From Deroplatys truncata (taxonomy: Eukaryota; Arthropoda; Insecta; Mantodea; Mantidae), in assembly GCA_030765065.1 (NCBI GenBank), contig CM060983.1:229109528-229173527 (forward strand): a DNA stretch of 64,000 nt, in the 5' to 3' direction. Made by a program: the position numbers and the translations under genes. This document shows, in pieces, positions 11,601 through 25,628 of the stretch; position 1 is the stretch's first letter; every line of letters starts with the position of its first letter. A model generated the notes under the pieces. That model saw only the letters and a program-made list of their open reading frames with translations, was not told where the DNA came from and did not search any database.

Positions 11601-14600
11601 CAACATTGACATGGAGCATCACAAGAGTTGCAAATACAGTTAAGAGACTTCATGTGAAACTGCAGCATCAGTTGTTCTAGTGTTAGTGAAGACAACATTG
11701 ACATGGAGCATCACAAGAGTTGCAAATACAGTTAAGAGACTTCATGTGAAACTGCAGCATCAGTTGTTCTAGCATGAGTGAAGACAACATTGACATGGAG
11801 TATCACTAGAGTTGCAAATACAGTTAAGAGACTTCATGTGAAACTGCAGCATCAGTTGTTCTAGTGTGAGTGAAGACAACATTGACATGGAGTATCACTA
11901 GAGTTGCAAATACAGTTAAGAGACTTCATGTGAAACTGCAGCATCAGTTGTTCTAGCATGAGTGAAGACAACATTGACATGGGGCATCACAAGAGTTGCA
12001 AATACAGTTAAGAGACTTCACTTGAAACTGCAGCATCAGTTGTTCTAGCATGAGTGAAGACAACATTGACATGGGGCATCACAAGAGTTGCAAATACAGT
12101 TAAGAGACTTCACTTGAAACTGCAGCATCAGTTGTTCTAGCATGAGTGAAGACAACATTGACATGGAGCATCACAAGAGTTGCAAATACAGTTAAGAGAC
12201 TTCATGTGAAACTGCAGCATCAGTTGTTCTAGCATGAGTGAAGACAACATTGACATGGAGCATCACAAGAGTTGCAAATACAGTTAAGAGACTTCATGTG
12301 AAACTGCAGCATCAGTTGTTCTAGTGTGAGTGAAGACAACATTGACATGGAGCATCACAAGAGTTGCAAATACAGTTAAGAGACTTCATGTGAAACTGCA
12401 GCATCAGTTGTTCTAGTGTTAGTGAAGACAACATTGACATGGACCATCACTAGAGTTGCAAATACAGTTAAGAGACTTCATGTGAAACTGCAGCATCAGT
12501 TGTTCTAGTGTTAGTGAAGACAACATTGACATGGAGCATCACAAGAGTTGCGAATACAGTTATGAGACTTCACGTGAAACTGCAGCATCAGTTGTTCTAG
12601 CATGAGTGAAGACAACATTGACATGGAGCATCACTAGAGTTGCAAATACAGTTATGAGACTTCATGTGAAACTGCAGCATCAGTTGTTCTAGCATGAGTG
12701 AAGACAACATTGACATGGAGCATCACCAGAGTTGCAAATACAGTTATGAGACTTCATGTGAAACTGCAGCATCAGTTGTTCTAGTGTTAGTGAAGACAAC
12801 ATTGACATGGAGCATCACAAGAGTTGCAAATACAGTTATGAGACTGTGTAAGAGACTTCATGTGAAACTGCAGCATCAGTTGTTCTAGCATGAGTGAAGA
12901 CAACATTGACATGGAGTATCACAAGAGTTGCAAATACAGTTATGAGACTGTGTAAGAGACTTCATGTGAAACTGCAGCATCAGTCGTTCTAGTGTGGGTG
13001 AAGACAACATTGACATGGAGTATCACAAGAGTTGCAAATACAGTTAAGAGACTTCACGTGAAACTGCAGCATCAGTTGTTCTAGCATGAGTGAAGACAAC
13101 ATTGACATGGGGCATCACAAGAGTTGCAAATACAGTTAAGAGACTTCACGTGAAACTGCAGCATCAGTTGTTCTAGTGTTAGTGAAGACAACATTGACAT
13201 GGAGCATCACAAGAGTTGCAAATACAGTTAAGAGACTTCATGTGAAACTGCAGCATCAGTTGTTCTAGTGTTAGTGAAGACAACATTGACATGGACCATC
13301 ACTAGAGTTGCAAATACAGTTAAGAGACTTCATGTGAAACTGCAGCATCAGTTGTTCTAGTGTTAGTGAAGACAACATTGACATGGAGTATCACAAGAGT
13401 TGCAAATACAGTTAAGAGACTTCACGTGAAACTGCAGCATCAGTTGTTCTAGCATGAGTGAAGACAACATTGACATGGGGCATCACAAGAGTTGCAAATA
13501 CAGTTAAGAGACTTCACGTGAAACTGCAGCATCAGTTGTTCTAGCATGAGTGAAGACAACATTGACATGGGGCATCACAAGAGTTGCAAATACAGTTATG
13601 AGACTTCACGTGAAACTGTAGCATCAGTTGTTCTAGTGTGAGTGAAGACAACATTGACATGGAGCATCACTTGAGTTGCAAATACAGTTATGAGACTTCA
13701 CGTGAAACTGTAGCATCAGTTGTTCTAGTGTGAGTGAAGACAACATTGACATGGAGCATCACTTGAGTTGCAAATACAGTTATGAGACTTCACGTGAAAC
13801 TGTAGCATCAGTTGTTCTAGTGTGAGTGAAGACAACATTGACATGGAGCATCACTTGAGTTGCAAATACAGTTATGAGACTTCATGTGAAACTGCAGCAT
13901 CAGTTGTTCTAGTGTGAGTGAAGACAACATTGACATGGAGTATCACAAGAGTTGCAAATACAGTTATGAGACTTCACGTGAAACTGCAGCATCAGTTGTT
14001 CTAGTGTGAGTGAAGACAACATTGACATGGAGCATCACTTGAGTTGCAAATACAGTTATGAGACTTCACGTGAAACTGAAGCATCAGTTGTTCTAGTGTG
14101 AGTGAAGACAACATTGACATGGAGTATCACAAGAGTTGCAAATACAGTTATGAGACTTCATGTGAAACTGCAGCATCAGTTGTTCTAGTGTGAGTGAAGA
14201 CAACATTGACATGGAGCATCACAAGAGTTGCAAATACAGTTATGAGACTTCATGTGAAACTGCAGCATCAGTTGTTCTATTGTGAGTGAAGACAACATTG
14301 ACATGGAGTATCACAAGAGTTGCAAATACAGTTATGAGAATTCATGTGAAACTGCAGCATCAGTTGTTCTAGCATGAGTGAAGACAACATTGACATGGAG
14401 CATCACAAGAGTTGCAAATACAGTTATGAGAATTCATGTGAAACTGCAGCATCAGTTGTTCTAGCATGAGTGAAGACAACATTGACATGGAGTATCACAA
14501 GTGTTGCAAATACAGTTATGAGACTTCATGTGAAACTGCAGCATCAGTTGTTCTAGCATGAGTGAAGACAACATTGACATGGAGTATCACAAGAGTTGCA

Positions 14601-17397
14601 AATACAGTTATGAGACTTCATGTGAAACTGCAGCATCAGTTGTTCTAGTGTTAGTGAAGACAACATTGACATGGAGCATCACAAGAGTTGCAAATACAGT
14701 TATGAGACTTCACGTGAAACTGCAGCATCAGTTGTTCTAGTGTGAGTGAAGACAACATTGACATGGAGTATCACAAGAGTTGCAAATACAGTTATGAGAC
14801 TTCATGTGAAACTGCAGCATCAGTTGTTCTAGTGTGAGTGAAGACAACATTGACATGGAGCATCACAAGAGTTGCAAATACAGTTATGAGACTTCATGTG
14901 AAACTGCAGCATCAGTTGTTCTAGTGTTAGTGAAGACAACATTGACATGGAGCATCACAAGAGTTGCAAATACAGTTAAGAGACTTCATGTGAAACTGCA
15001 GCATCAGTTGTTCTAGTGTTAGTGAAGACAACATTGACATGGGGCATCACAAGAGTTGCAAATACAGTTAAGAGACTTCATGTGAAACTGCAGCATCAGT
15101 TGTTCTAGTGTTAGTGAAGACAACATTGACATGGAGCATCACAAGAGTTGCAAATACAGTTAAGAGACTTCATGTGAAACTGCAGCATCAGTTGTTCTAG
15201 TGTTAGTGAAGACAACATTGACATGGAGCATCACAAGAGTTGCAAATACAGTTAAGAGACTTCATGTGAAACTGCAGCATCAGTTGTTCTAGTGTTAGTG
15301 AAGACAACATTGACATGGAGCATCACAAGAGTTGCAAATACAGTTAAGAGACTTCATGTGAAACTGCAGCATCAGTTGTTCTAGCATGAGTGAAGACAAC
15401 ATTGACATGGGGCATCACAAGAGTTGCAAATACAGTTAAGAGACTTCATGTGAAACTGCAGCATCAGTTGTTCTAGTGTTAGTGAAGACAACATTGACAT
15501 GGAGCATCACAAGAGTTGCAAATACAGTTATGAGACTTCATGTGAAACTGCAGCATCAGTTGTTCTAGTGTGAGTGAAGACAACATTGACATGGAGCATC
15601 ACAAGAGTTGCAAATACAGTTATGAGACTTCATGTGAAACTGCAGCATCAGTTGTTCTAGTGTGAGTGAAGACAACATTGACATGGGGCATCACAAGAGT
15701 TGCAAATACAGTTATGAGACTTCATGTGAAACTGCAGCATCAGTTGTTCTAGTGTGAGTGAAGACAACATTGACATGGAGCATCACAAGAGTTGCAAATA
15801 CAGTTATGAGACTTCATGTGAAACTGCAGCATCAGTTGTTCTAGTGTTAGTGAAGACAACATTGACATGGGGCATCACAAGAGTTGCAAATACAGTTAAG
15901 AGACTTCATGTGAAACTGCAGCATCGGTTGTTCTAGCATGAGTGAAGACAACATTGACATGGGGCATCACAAGAGTTGCAAATACAGTTAAGAGACTTCA
16001 TGTGAAACTGCAGCATCAGTTGTTCTAGCATGAGTGAAGACAACATTGACATGGAGCATCACAAGAGTTGCAAATACAGTTAAGAGACTTCATGTGAAAC
16101 TGCAGCATCAGTTGTTCTAGCATGAGTGAAGACAACATTGACATGGAGTATCACTAGAGTTGCAAATACAGTTAAGAGACTTCACGTGAAACTGCAGCAT
16201 GAGTTGTTCTAGCGTGAGTGAAGACAACATTGACATGGACCATCACAAGAGTTGCAAATACACTTAAGAGACTTCACGTGAAACTGCAGCATCAGTTGTT
16301 CTAGCATGAGTGAAGACAACATTGACATGGGGCATCACATGAGTTGCAAATACAGTTAAGAGACTTCACTTGAAACTGCAGCATCAGTTGTTCTAGTGTT
16401 AGTGAAGACAACATTGACATGGAGCATCACAAGAGTTGCAAAAACAGTTAAGAGACTTGTCGTGAAACTGCAGCATCAGTTGTTCTAGTGTTAGTGAAGA
16501 CAACATTGACATGGAGTATCACAAGAGTTGCAAATACAGTTAAGAGACTTGTCGTGAAACTGCAGCATCAGTTGTTCTAGTGTTAGTGAAGACAACATTG
16601 ACATGGAGTATCACAAGAGTTGCAAATACAGTTAAGAGACTTCACGTGAAACTGCAGCATCAGTTGTTCTAGTGTTAGTGAAGACAACATTGACATGGAG
16701 TATCACAAGAGTTGCAAATACAGTTAAGAGACTTCACTTGAAACTGCAGCATCAGTTGTTCTAGCATGAGTGAAGACAACATTGACATGGAGCATCACAA
16801 GAGTTGCAAATACAGTTAAGAGACTTCATGTGAAACTGCAGCATCAGTTGTTCTAGTGTTAGTGAAGACAACATTGACATGGAGCATCACAAGAGTTGCA
16901 AATACAGTTAAGAGACTTCATGTGAAACTGCAGCATCAGTTGTTCTAGTGTGAGTGAAGACAACATTGACATGGAGCATCACAAGAGTTGCAAATACAGT
17001 TAAGAGACTTCATGTGAAACTGCAGCATCAGTTGTTCTAGCATGAGTGAAGACAACATTGACATGGAGCATCACTAGAGTGGCAAATACAGTTAAGAGAC
17101 TTCATGTGAAACTGCAGCATCAGTTGTTCTAGTGTTAGTGAAGACAACATTGACATGGAGCATCACAAGAGTTGCAAATACAGTTAAGAGACTTCATGTG
17201 AAACTGCAGCATCAGTTGTTCTAGTGTTAGTGAAGACAACATTGACATGGAGCATCACAAGAGTTGCAAATACAGTTAAGAGACTTCATGTGAAACTGCA
17301 GCATCAGTTGTTCTAGCATGAGTGAAGACAACATTGACATGGAGCATCACAAGAGTTGCAAATACAGTTATGAGACTTCATGTGAAACTGCAGCATC

Positions 17398-17760
17398 AGT
17401 TGTTCTAGCATGAGTGAAGACAACATTGACATTAAGCATCACTAGAGTTGCAAATACAGTTATGAGACTGTGTAAGAGACTTCATGTGAAACTGCAGCAT
17501 CAGTTGTTCTAGTGTTAGTGAAGACAACATTGACATGAAGCATCACAAGAGTTGCAAATACAGTTATGAGACTTCACGTGAAACTGCAGCATCAGTTGTT
17601 CTAGCATGAGTGAAGACAACATTGACATGAAGCATCACAAGAGTTGCAAATACAGTTATGAGACTTCACGTGAAACTGCAGCATCAGTTGTTCTAGTGTT
17701 AGTAAAGACAACATTGACATGAAGCATCACAAGGGTTGCAAATACAGTTATGAGACTTCA
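17398..17760 (+). repeat. Duplicated variant block inside satellite 1 (copy A)
   Basis: A run of variant units: one with the extra 12 bp (near 17467), followed by units reading ACATGAAGCATCAC instead of ACATGGAGCATCAC and a unit with TTAGTAAAGAC. A closely matching run occurs at about 21643-21900, which implies duplication of a multi-kilobase block within the array. Confidence 0.7.
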
Positions 17761-20700
17761 TGTGAAACTGCAGCATCAGTTGTTCTAGCATGAGTGAAGA
17801 CAACATTGACATGGAGCATCACAAGAGTTGCAAATACAGTTATGAGACTTCATGTGAAACTGCAGCATCAGTTGTTCTAGCATGAGTGAAGACAACATTG
17901 ACATGGAGCATCACAAGAGTTGCAAATACAGTTAAGAGACTTCACGTGAAACTGCAGCATCAGTTGTTCTAGCATGAGTGAAGACAACATTGACATGAAG
18001 CATCACAAGAGTTGCAAATACAGTTAAGAGACTTCACGTGAAACTGCAGCATCAGTTGTTCTAGCATGAGTGAAGACAACATTGACATGGAGCATCACAA
18101 GAGTTGCAAATACAGTTATGAGACTTCATGTGAAACTGCAGCATCAGTTGTTCTAGCATGAGTGAAGACAACATTGACATGGAGCATCACTAGAGTTGCA
18201 AATACAGTTATGAGACTTCATGTGAAGCTGTAGCATCAGTTGTTCTAGTGTGAGTGAAGACAACATTGAAATGGAGCATCACTTGAGTTGCAAATACAGT
18301 TATGAGACTTCACGTGAAACTGTAGCATCAGTTGTTCTAGTGTGAGTGAAGACAACATTGACATGGAGCATCACTAGAGTTGCAAATACAGTTATGAGAC
18401 TTCATGTGAAACTGCAGCATCAGTTGTTCTAGCATGAGTGAAGACAACATTGACATGGAGCATCACTAGAGTTGCAAATACTGTTATGAGACTTCATGTG
18501 AAACTGCAGCATCAGTTGTTCTAGCATGAGTGAAGACAACATTGACATGGAGCATCACTAGAGTTGCAAATACTGTTATGAGACTTCATGTGAAGCTGCA
18601 GCATCAGTTGTTCTAGCATGAGTGAAGACAACATTGACATGGAGCATCACAAGAGTTGCAAATACAGTTAAGAGACTTCATGTGAAACTGCAGCATGAGT
18701 TGTGCTAGCATGAGTGAAGACAACATTGACATGGAGGATCACAAGAGTTGCAAATACAGTTAAGAGACTTCATGTGAAACTGCAGCATCAGTTGTTCTAG
18801 CATGAGTGAAGACAACATTGACATGGAGCATCACTAGAGTTGCAAATACAGTTATGAGACTTCATGTGAAACTGCAGCATCAGTTGTTCTAGTGTGAGTG
18901 AAGACAACATTGACATGGGGCATCACAAGAGTTGCAAATACAGTTAAGAGACTTCATGTGAAACTGCAGCATCAGTTGTTCTAGTGTTAGTGAAGACAAC
19001 ATTGACATGGAGCATCACAAGAGTTGCAAATACAGTTATGAGACTTCATGTGAAACTGCAGCATCAGTTGTTCTAGCATGAGTGAAGACAACATTGACAT
19101 GGAGTATCACTAGAGTTGCAAATACAGTTATGAGACTTCATGTGAAACTGCAGCATCAGTTGTTCTAGTGTTAGTGAAGACAACATTGACATGGAGCATC
19201 ACAAGAGTTGCAAATACAGTTAAGAGACTTCATGTGAAACTGCAGCATCAGTTGTTCTAGCATGAGTGAAGACAACATTGACATGGAGCATCACAAGAGT
19301 TGCAAATACAGTTATGAGACTTCATGTGAAACTGCAGCATCAGTTGTTCTAGTGTGAGTGAAGACAACATTGACATGGAGCATCACAAGAGTTGCAAATA
19401 CAGTTATGAGACTTCATGTGAAACTGCAACATCAGTTGTTCTAGGGTTAGTGAAGACAACATTGACATGGAGCATCACAAGAGTTGCAAATACAGTTATG
19501 AGACTTCACGTGAAACTGCAGCATCAGTTGTTCTAGTGTGAGTGAAGACAACATTGACATGGAGCATCACTAGAGTTGCAAATACTGTTATGAGACTTCA
19601 TGTGAAACTGCAGCATCAGTTGTTCTAGCATGAGTGAAGACAACATTGACATGGGGCATCACAAGAGTTGCAAATACAATTATGAGACTTCACGTGAAAC
19701 TGCAGCATCAGTTGTTCTAGTGTGAGTGAAGACAACATTGACATGGAGCATCACAAGAGTTGCAAATACAGTTATGAGACTTCATGTGAAACTGCAGCAT
19801 CAGTTGTTCTAGTGTGAGTGAAGACAACATTGACATGGAGCATCACAAGAGTTGCAAATACAGTTATGAGACTTCATGTGAAACTGCAGCATCAGTTGTT
19901 CTAGCATGAGTGAAGACAACATTGACATGGAGCATCACTAGAGTTGCAAATACTGTTATGAGACTTCACGTGAAACTGCATCATCAGTTGTTCTAGCATG
20001 AGTGAAGACAACATTGACATGGAGCATCACTAGAGTTGCAAATACAGTTATGAGACTTCACGTGAAACTGCAGCATCAGTTGTTCTAGCATGAGTGAAGA
20101 CAACATTGACATGGAGCATCACTAGAGTTGCAAATACAGTTATGAGACTTCACGTGAAACTGCAGCATCAGTTGTTCTAGTGTGAGTGAAGACAACATTG
20201 ACATGGAGCATCACCAGAGTTGCAAATACTGTTAAGAGACTTCATGTGAAACTGCAGCATCAGTTGTTCTAGCATGAGTGAAGACAACATTGACATGGAG
20301 CATCACTAGAGTTGCAAATACTGTTATGAGACTTCACGTGAAGCTGCAGCATCAGTTGTTCTAGCATGAGTGAAGACAACATTGACATGGAGCATCACAA
20401 GAGTTGCAAATACAGTTAAGAGACTTCATGTGAAACTGCAGCATCAGTTGTTCTAGCATGAGTGAAGACAACATTGACATGGAGCATCACTAGAGTTGCA
20501 AATACTGTTATGAGACTTCACGTGAAACTGCAGCATCAGTTGTTCTAGCATGAGTGAAGACAACATTGACATGGAGCATCACTAGAGTTGCAAATACAGT
20601 TATGAGACTTCACGTGAAACTGCAGCATCAGTTGTTCTAGCATGAGTGAAGACAACATTGACATGGAGTATCACAAGAGTTGCAAATACAGTTATGAGAC

Positions 20701-21642
20701 TTCATGTGAAACTGCAGCATCAGTTGTTCTAGCATGAGTGAAGACAACATTGACATGGAGTATCACAAGAGTTGCAAATACAGTTATGAGACTTCACGTG
20801 AAACTGCAGCATCAGTTGTTCTAGCATGAGTGAAGACAACATTGACATGGAGCATCACTAGAGTTGCAAATACTGTTATGAGACTTCATGTGAAACTGCA
20901 GCATCAGTTGTTCTAGCATGAGTGAAGACAACATTGACATGGAGCATCACTAGAGTTGCAAATACTGTTATGAGACTTCATGTGAAGCTGCAGCATCAGT
21001 TGTTCTAGCATGAGTGAAGACAACATTGACATGGAGCATCACAAGAGTTGCAAATACAGTTAAGAGACTTCATGTGAAACTGCAGCATCAGTTGTTCTAG
21101 CATGAGTGAAGACAACATTGACATGGGGCATCACAAGAGTTGCAAATACAGTTAAGAGACTTCATGTGAAACTGCAGCATCAGTTGTTCTAGTGTGAGTG
21201 AAGACAACATTGACATGGAGCATCACAAGAGTTGCAAATACAGTTATGAGACTTCATGTGAAACTGCAGCATCAGTTGTTCTAGTGTGAGTGAAGACAAC
21301 ATTGACATGGAGCATCACAAGAGTTGCAAATACAGTTAAGAGACTTCATGTGAAACTGCCGCATCAGTTGTTCTAGTGTTAGTGAAGACAACATTGACAT
21401 GGAGCATCACAAGAGTTGCAAATACAGTTAAGAGACTTCATGTGAAACTGCAGCCTCAGTTGTTCTAGTGTTAGTGAAGACAACATTGACATGGAGCATC
21501 ACAAGAGTTGCAAATACAGTTAAGAGACTTCATGTGAAACTGCAGCATCAGTTGTTCTAGCATGAGTGAAGACAACATTGACATGGAGCATCACAAGAGT
21601 TGCAAATACAGTTATGAGACTTCATGTGAAACTGCAGCATCA

Positions 21643-21900
21643 GTTGTTCTAGCATGAGTGAAGACAACATTGACATGAAGCATCACTAGAGTTGCAAATA
21701 CAGTTATGAGACTGTGTAAGAGACTTCATGTGAAACTGCAGCATCAGTTGTTCTAGTGTTAGTGAAGACAACATTGACATGAAGCATCACAAGAGTTGCA
21801 AATACAGTTATGAGACTTCACGTGAAACTGCAGCATCAGTTGTTCTAGTGTTAGTAAAGACAACATTGACATGGAGTATCACAAGAGTTGCAAATACAGT
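21643..21900 (+). repeat. Duplicated variant block inside satellite 1 (copy B)
   Basis: Second occurrence of the ordered variants found at 17398-17760: 12-bp insertion unit, GAAGCATCAC units and a TTAGTAAAGAC unit. The spacing is about 4.24 kb, close to 46 monomers. Confidence 0.7.
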
Positions 21901-23403
21901 TATGAGACTTCATGTGAAACTGCAGCATCAGTTGTTCTAGTGTGAGTGAAGACAACATTGACATGGAGTATCACAAGAGTTGCAAATACAGTTAAGAGAC
22001 TTCACGTGAAACTGCAGCATCAGTTGTTCTAGTGTGAGTGAAGACAACATTGACATGAAGCATCACAAGAGTTGCAAATACAGTTATGAGACTTCACGTG
22101 AAACTGCAGCATCAGTTGTTCTAGTGTTAGTGAAGACAACATTGACATGAAGCATCACAAGAGTTGCAAATACAGTTATGAGACTTCACGTGAAACTGCA
22201 GCATCAGTTGTTCTAGTGTTAGTAAAGACAACATTGACATGAAGCATCACAAGAGTTGCAAATACAGTTATGAGACTTCACGTGAAACTGCAGCATCAGT
22301 TGTTCTAGCATGAGTGAAGACAACATTGACATGGAGCATCACAAGAGTTGCAAATACAGTTATGAGACTTCATGTGAAACTGCAGCATTAGTTGTTCTAG
22401 CATGAGTGAAGACAACATTGACATGAAGCATCACTAGAGTTGCAAATACTGTTATGAGACTTCATGTGAAACTGCAGCATCAGTTGTTCTAGCATGAGTG
22501 AAGACAACATTGACATGGAGCATCACTAGAGTTGCAAATACTGTTATGAGACTTCATGTGAAGCTGCAGCATCAGTTGTTCTAGCATGAGTGAAGACAAC
22601 ATTGACATGGAGCATCACTAGAGTTGCAAATACTGTTATGAGACTTCATGTGAAACTGCAGCATCAGTTGTTCTAGTGTTAGTGAAGACAACATTGACAT
22701 GGAGCATCACAAGAGTTGCAAATACAGTTAAGAGACTTCATGTGAAACTGCAGCATCAGTTGTTCTAGCATGAGTGAAGACAACATTGACATGGAGCATC
22801 ACAAGAGTTGCAAATACAGTTATGAGACTTCATGTGAAACTGCAGCATCAGTTGTTCTAGCGTGAGTGAAGACATCATTGACATGGAGCATCACAAGAGT
22901 TGCAAATACAGTTATGAGACTTCATGTGAAACTGCAGCATCAGTTGTTCTAGTGTTAGTGAAGACAACATTCACATGGAGCATTACAAGAGTTGCAAATA
23001 CAGTTATGAGACTTCATGTGAAACTGCAGCATCAGTTGTTCTAGTGTTAGTGAAGACAACATTCACATGGAGCATCACAAGAGTTGCAAATACAGTTAAG
23101 AGACTTCATGTGAAACTGCAGCATCAGTTGTTCTAGCATGAGTGAAGACAACATTGACATGGAGCATCACTAGAGTTGCAAATACAGTTATGAGACTTCA
23201 TGTGAAACTGCAGCATCAGTTGTTCTAGCATGAGTGAAGACAACATTGACATGGAGCATCACAAGAGTTGCAAATACAGTTAAGAGACTTCATGTGAAAC
23301 TGCAGCATCAGTTGTTCTAGTGTTAGTGAAGACAACATTGACATGGACCATCACTAGAGTTGCAAATACAGTTATGAGACTTCATGTGAAACTGCAGCAT
23401 CAG

Positions 23404-23870
23404 TTGTTCTAGTGTTAGTGAAGACAACATTGACATGGGGCATCACAAGAGTTGCAAATACAGTTAAGAGACTTCACGTGAAACTGCAGCATCAGTTGTT
23501 CTAGCATGAGTGAAGACAACATTGACATGGAGCATCACTAGAGTTGCAAATACAGTTATGAGACTTCATGTGAAACTGCAGCATCAGTTGTTCTAGTGTT
23601 AGTGAAGACAACATTGACATGGGGCATCACAAGAGTTGCAAATACAGTTAAGAGACTTCACGTGAAACTGCAGCATCAGTTGTTCTAGCATGAGTGAAGA
23701 CAACATTGACATGGAGCATCACTAGAGTTGCAAATACAGTTATGAGACTTCATGTGAAACTGCAGCATCAGTTGTTCTAGTGTTAGTGAAGACAACATTG
23801 ACATGGGGCATCACAAGAGTTGCAAATACAGTTAAGAGACTTCACGTGAAAGTGCAGCATCAGTTGTTCT
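23404..23870 (+). repeat. 184-bp dimeric higher-order repeat inside satellite 1
   Basis: Two monomer types alternate at least twice. Type a has TGTTAGTG, GGGGCATCACAAG, TAAGAG and CACGTG. Type b has CATGAGTG, GAGCATCACTAG, TATGAG and CATGTG. This is a local homogenised dimer, typical of recent unequal exchange. Confidence 0.8.
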
Positions 23871-25528
23871 AGCATGAGTGAAGACAACATTGACATGGAG
23901 CATCACAAGAGTTGCAAATACAGTTAAGAGACTTCACGTGAAACTGCAGCATCAGTTGTTCTAGTGTGAGTGAAGACAACATTGACATGGAGCATCACAA
24001 GAGTTGCAAATACAGTTAAGAGACTTCATGTGAAACTGCTGCATCAGTTGTTCTAGTGTGAGTGAAGACAACATTGACATGGAGCATCACAAGAGTTGCA
24101 AATACAGTTAAGAGACTTCACGTGAAACTGCAGCATCAGTTGTTCTAGTGTGAGTGAAGACAACATTGACATGGAGCATCACAAGAGTTGCAAATACAGT
24201 TATGAGACTTCATGTGAAACTGCAGCATCAGTTGTTCTAGTGTGAGTGAAGACAACATTGACATGGAGTATCACAAGAGTTGCAAATACAGTTATGAGAC
24301 TTCATGTGAAACTGCAGCATCAGTTGTTCTAGTGTGAGTGAAGACAACATTGACATGGAGCATCACAAGAGTTGCAAATACAGTTAAGAGACTTCACGTG
24401 AAACTGCAGCATCAGTTGTTCTAGTGTGAGTGAAGACAACATTGACATGGAGCATCACAAGAGTTGCAAATACAGTTAAGAGACTTCATGTGAAACTGCA
24501 GCATCAGTTGTTCTAGTGTGAGTGAAGACAACATTGACATGGAGTATCACAAGAGTTGCAAATACAGTTATGAGACTTCATGTGAAACTGCAGCATCAGT
24601 TGTTCTAGTGTGAGTGAAGACAACATTGACATGGAGCATCACAAGAGTTGCAAATACAGTTATGAGACTTCATGTGAAACTGCAGCATCAGTTGTTCTAG
24701 TGTGAGTGAAGACAACATTGACATGGAGCATCACAAGAGTTGCAAATACAGTTATGAGACTTCATGTGAAACTGCAGCATCAGTTGTTCTAGCATGAGTG
24801 AAGACAACATTGACATGGAGTATCACAAGAGTTGCAAATACAGTTATGAGACTTCACGTGAAACTGCAGCATCAGTTGTTCTAGCATGAGTGAAGACAAC
24901 ATTGACATGGAGCATCACTAGAGTTGCAAATACAGTTAAGAGACTTCATGTGAAACTGCAGCATCAGTTGTTCTAGTGTGAGTGAAGACAACATTGACAT
25001 GGAGCATCACAAGAGTTGCAAATACAGTTAAGAGACTTCATGTGAAACTGCAGCATCAGTTGTTCTAGCATGAGTGAAGACAACATTGACATGGAGCATC
25101 ACAAGAGTTGCAAATACAGTTAAGAGACTTCATGTGAAACTGCAGCATCAGTTGTTCTAGTGTTAGTGAAGACAACATTGACATGGAGCATCACAAGAGT
25201 TGCAAATACAGTTATGAGACTTCATGTGAAACTGCAGCATCAGTTGTTCTAGCATGAGTGAAGACAACATTGATATGGAGCATCACTAGAGTTGCAAATA
25301 CTGTTATGAGACTTCACGTGAAACTGCAGCATCAGTTGTTCTAGCATGAGTGAAGACAACATTGACATGGAGCATCACAAGAGTTGCAAATACAGTTACG
25401 AGACTTCATGTGAAACTGCAGCATCAGTTGTTCTAGTGTGAGTGAAGACAACATTGACATGGAGCATCACAAGAGTTGCAAATACAGTTATGAGACTTCA
25501 TGTGAAACTGCAGCATCAGCTGATAAGG

Positions 25529-25628
25529 AAGTTTTGTTTATAACTACACACTGGGGGAAGGAGATGAAAGCCTTGCGAGTTACACAGTTTTCAGTGACGA
25601 AGCAACATTCCATACAAACGGTACAGTG
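25529..25628 (+). pseudogene. Short Tc1/mariner-superfamily transposase fragment
   Basis: Directly after the last satellite monomer the frame shows VFSDEATFHTNGT (about 25586-25624), a block around a catalytic Asp typical of DDE transposases of the Tc1/mariner superfamily. Only about 30 codons are present and no ends are visible. Confidence 0.5.

Larger units (their letters stand above)
8722..25519 (+). repeat. Satellite array 1: 92-bp monomer, about 182 copies
   Basis: Head-to-tail tandem repeat. One unit runs ttgttctagcatgagtgaag … ctgcagcatcag and measures 92 bp; spacing of identical landmarks is an exact multiple of 92 over long stretches. The total of 16,798 bp corresponds to 182 units, allowing for four units that carry an extra 12 bp (gtgtaagagact type; near 12845, 12947, 17467 and 21712). 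Units differ at a few diagnostic sites: CATGAGTG / TGTGAGTG / TGTTAGTG; TATGAG / TAAGAG; CACAAGAG / CACTAGAG / CACTTGAG; CATGTG / CACGTG. Nearly every unit has a PstI site (CTGCAG). Because 92 is not a multiple of 3, short open frames span about two units and then stop, so this is not protein-coding. The array lies wholly inside the PLBD-like intron. Confidence 0.98.
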
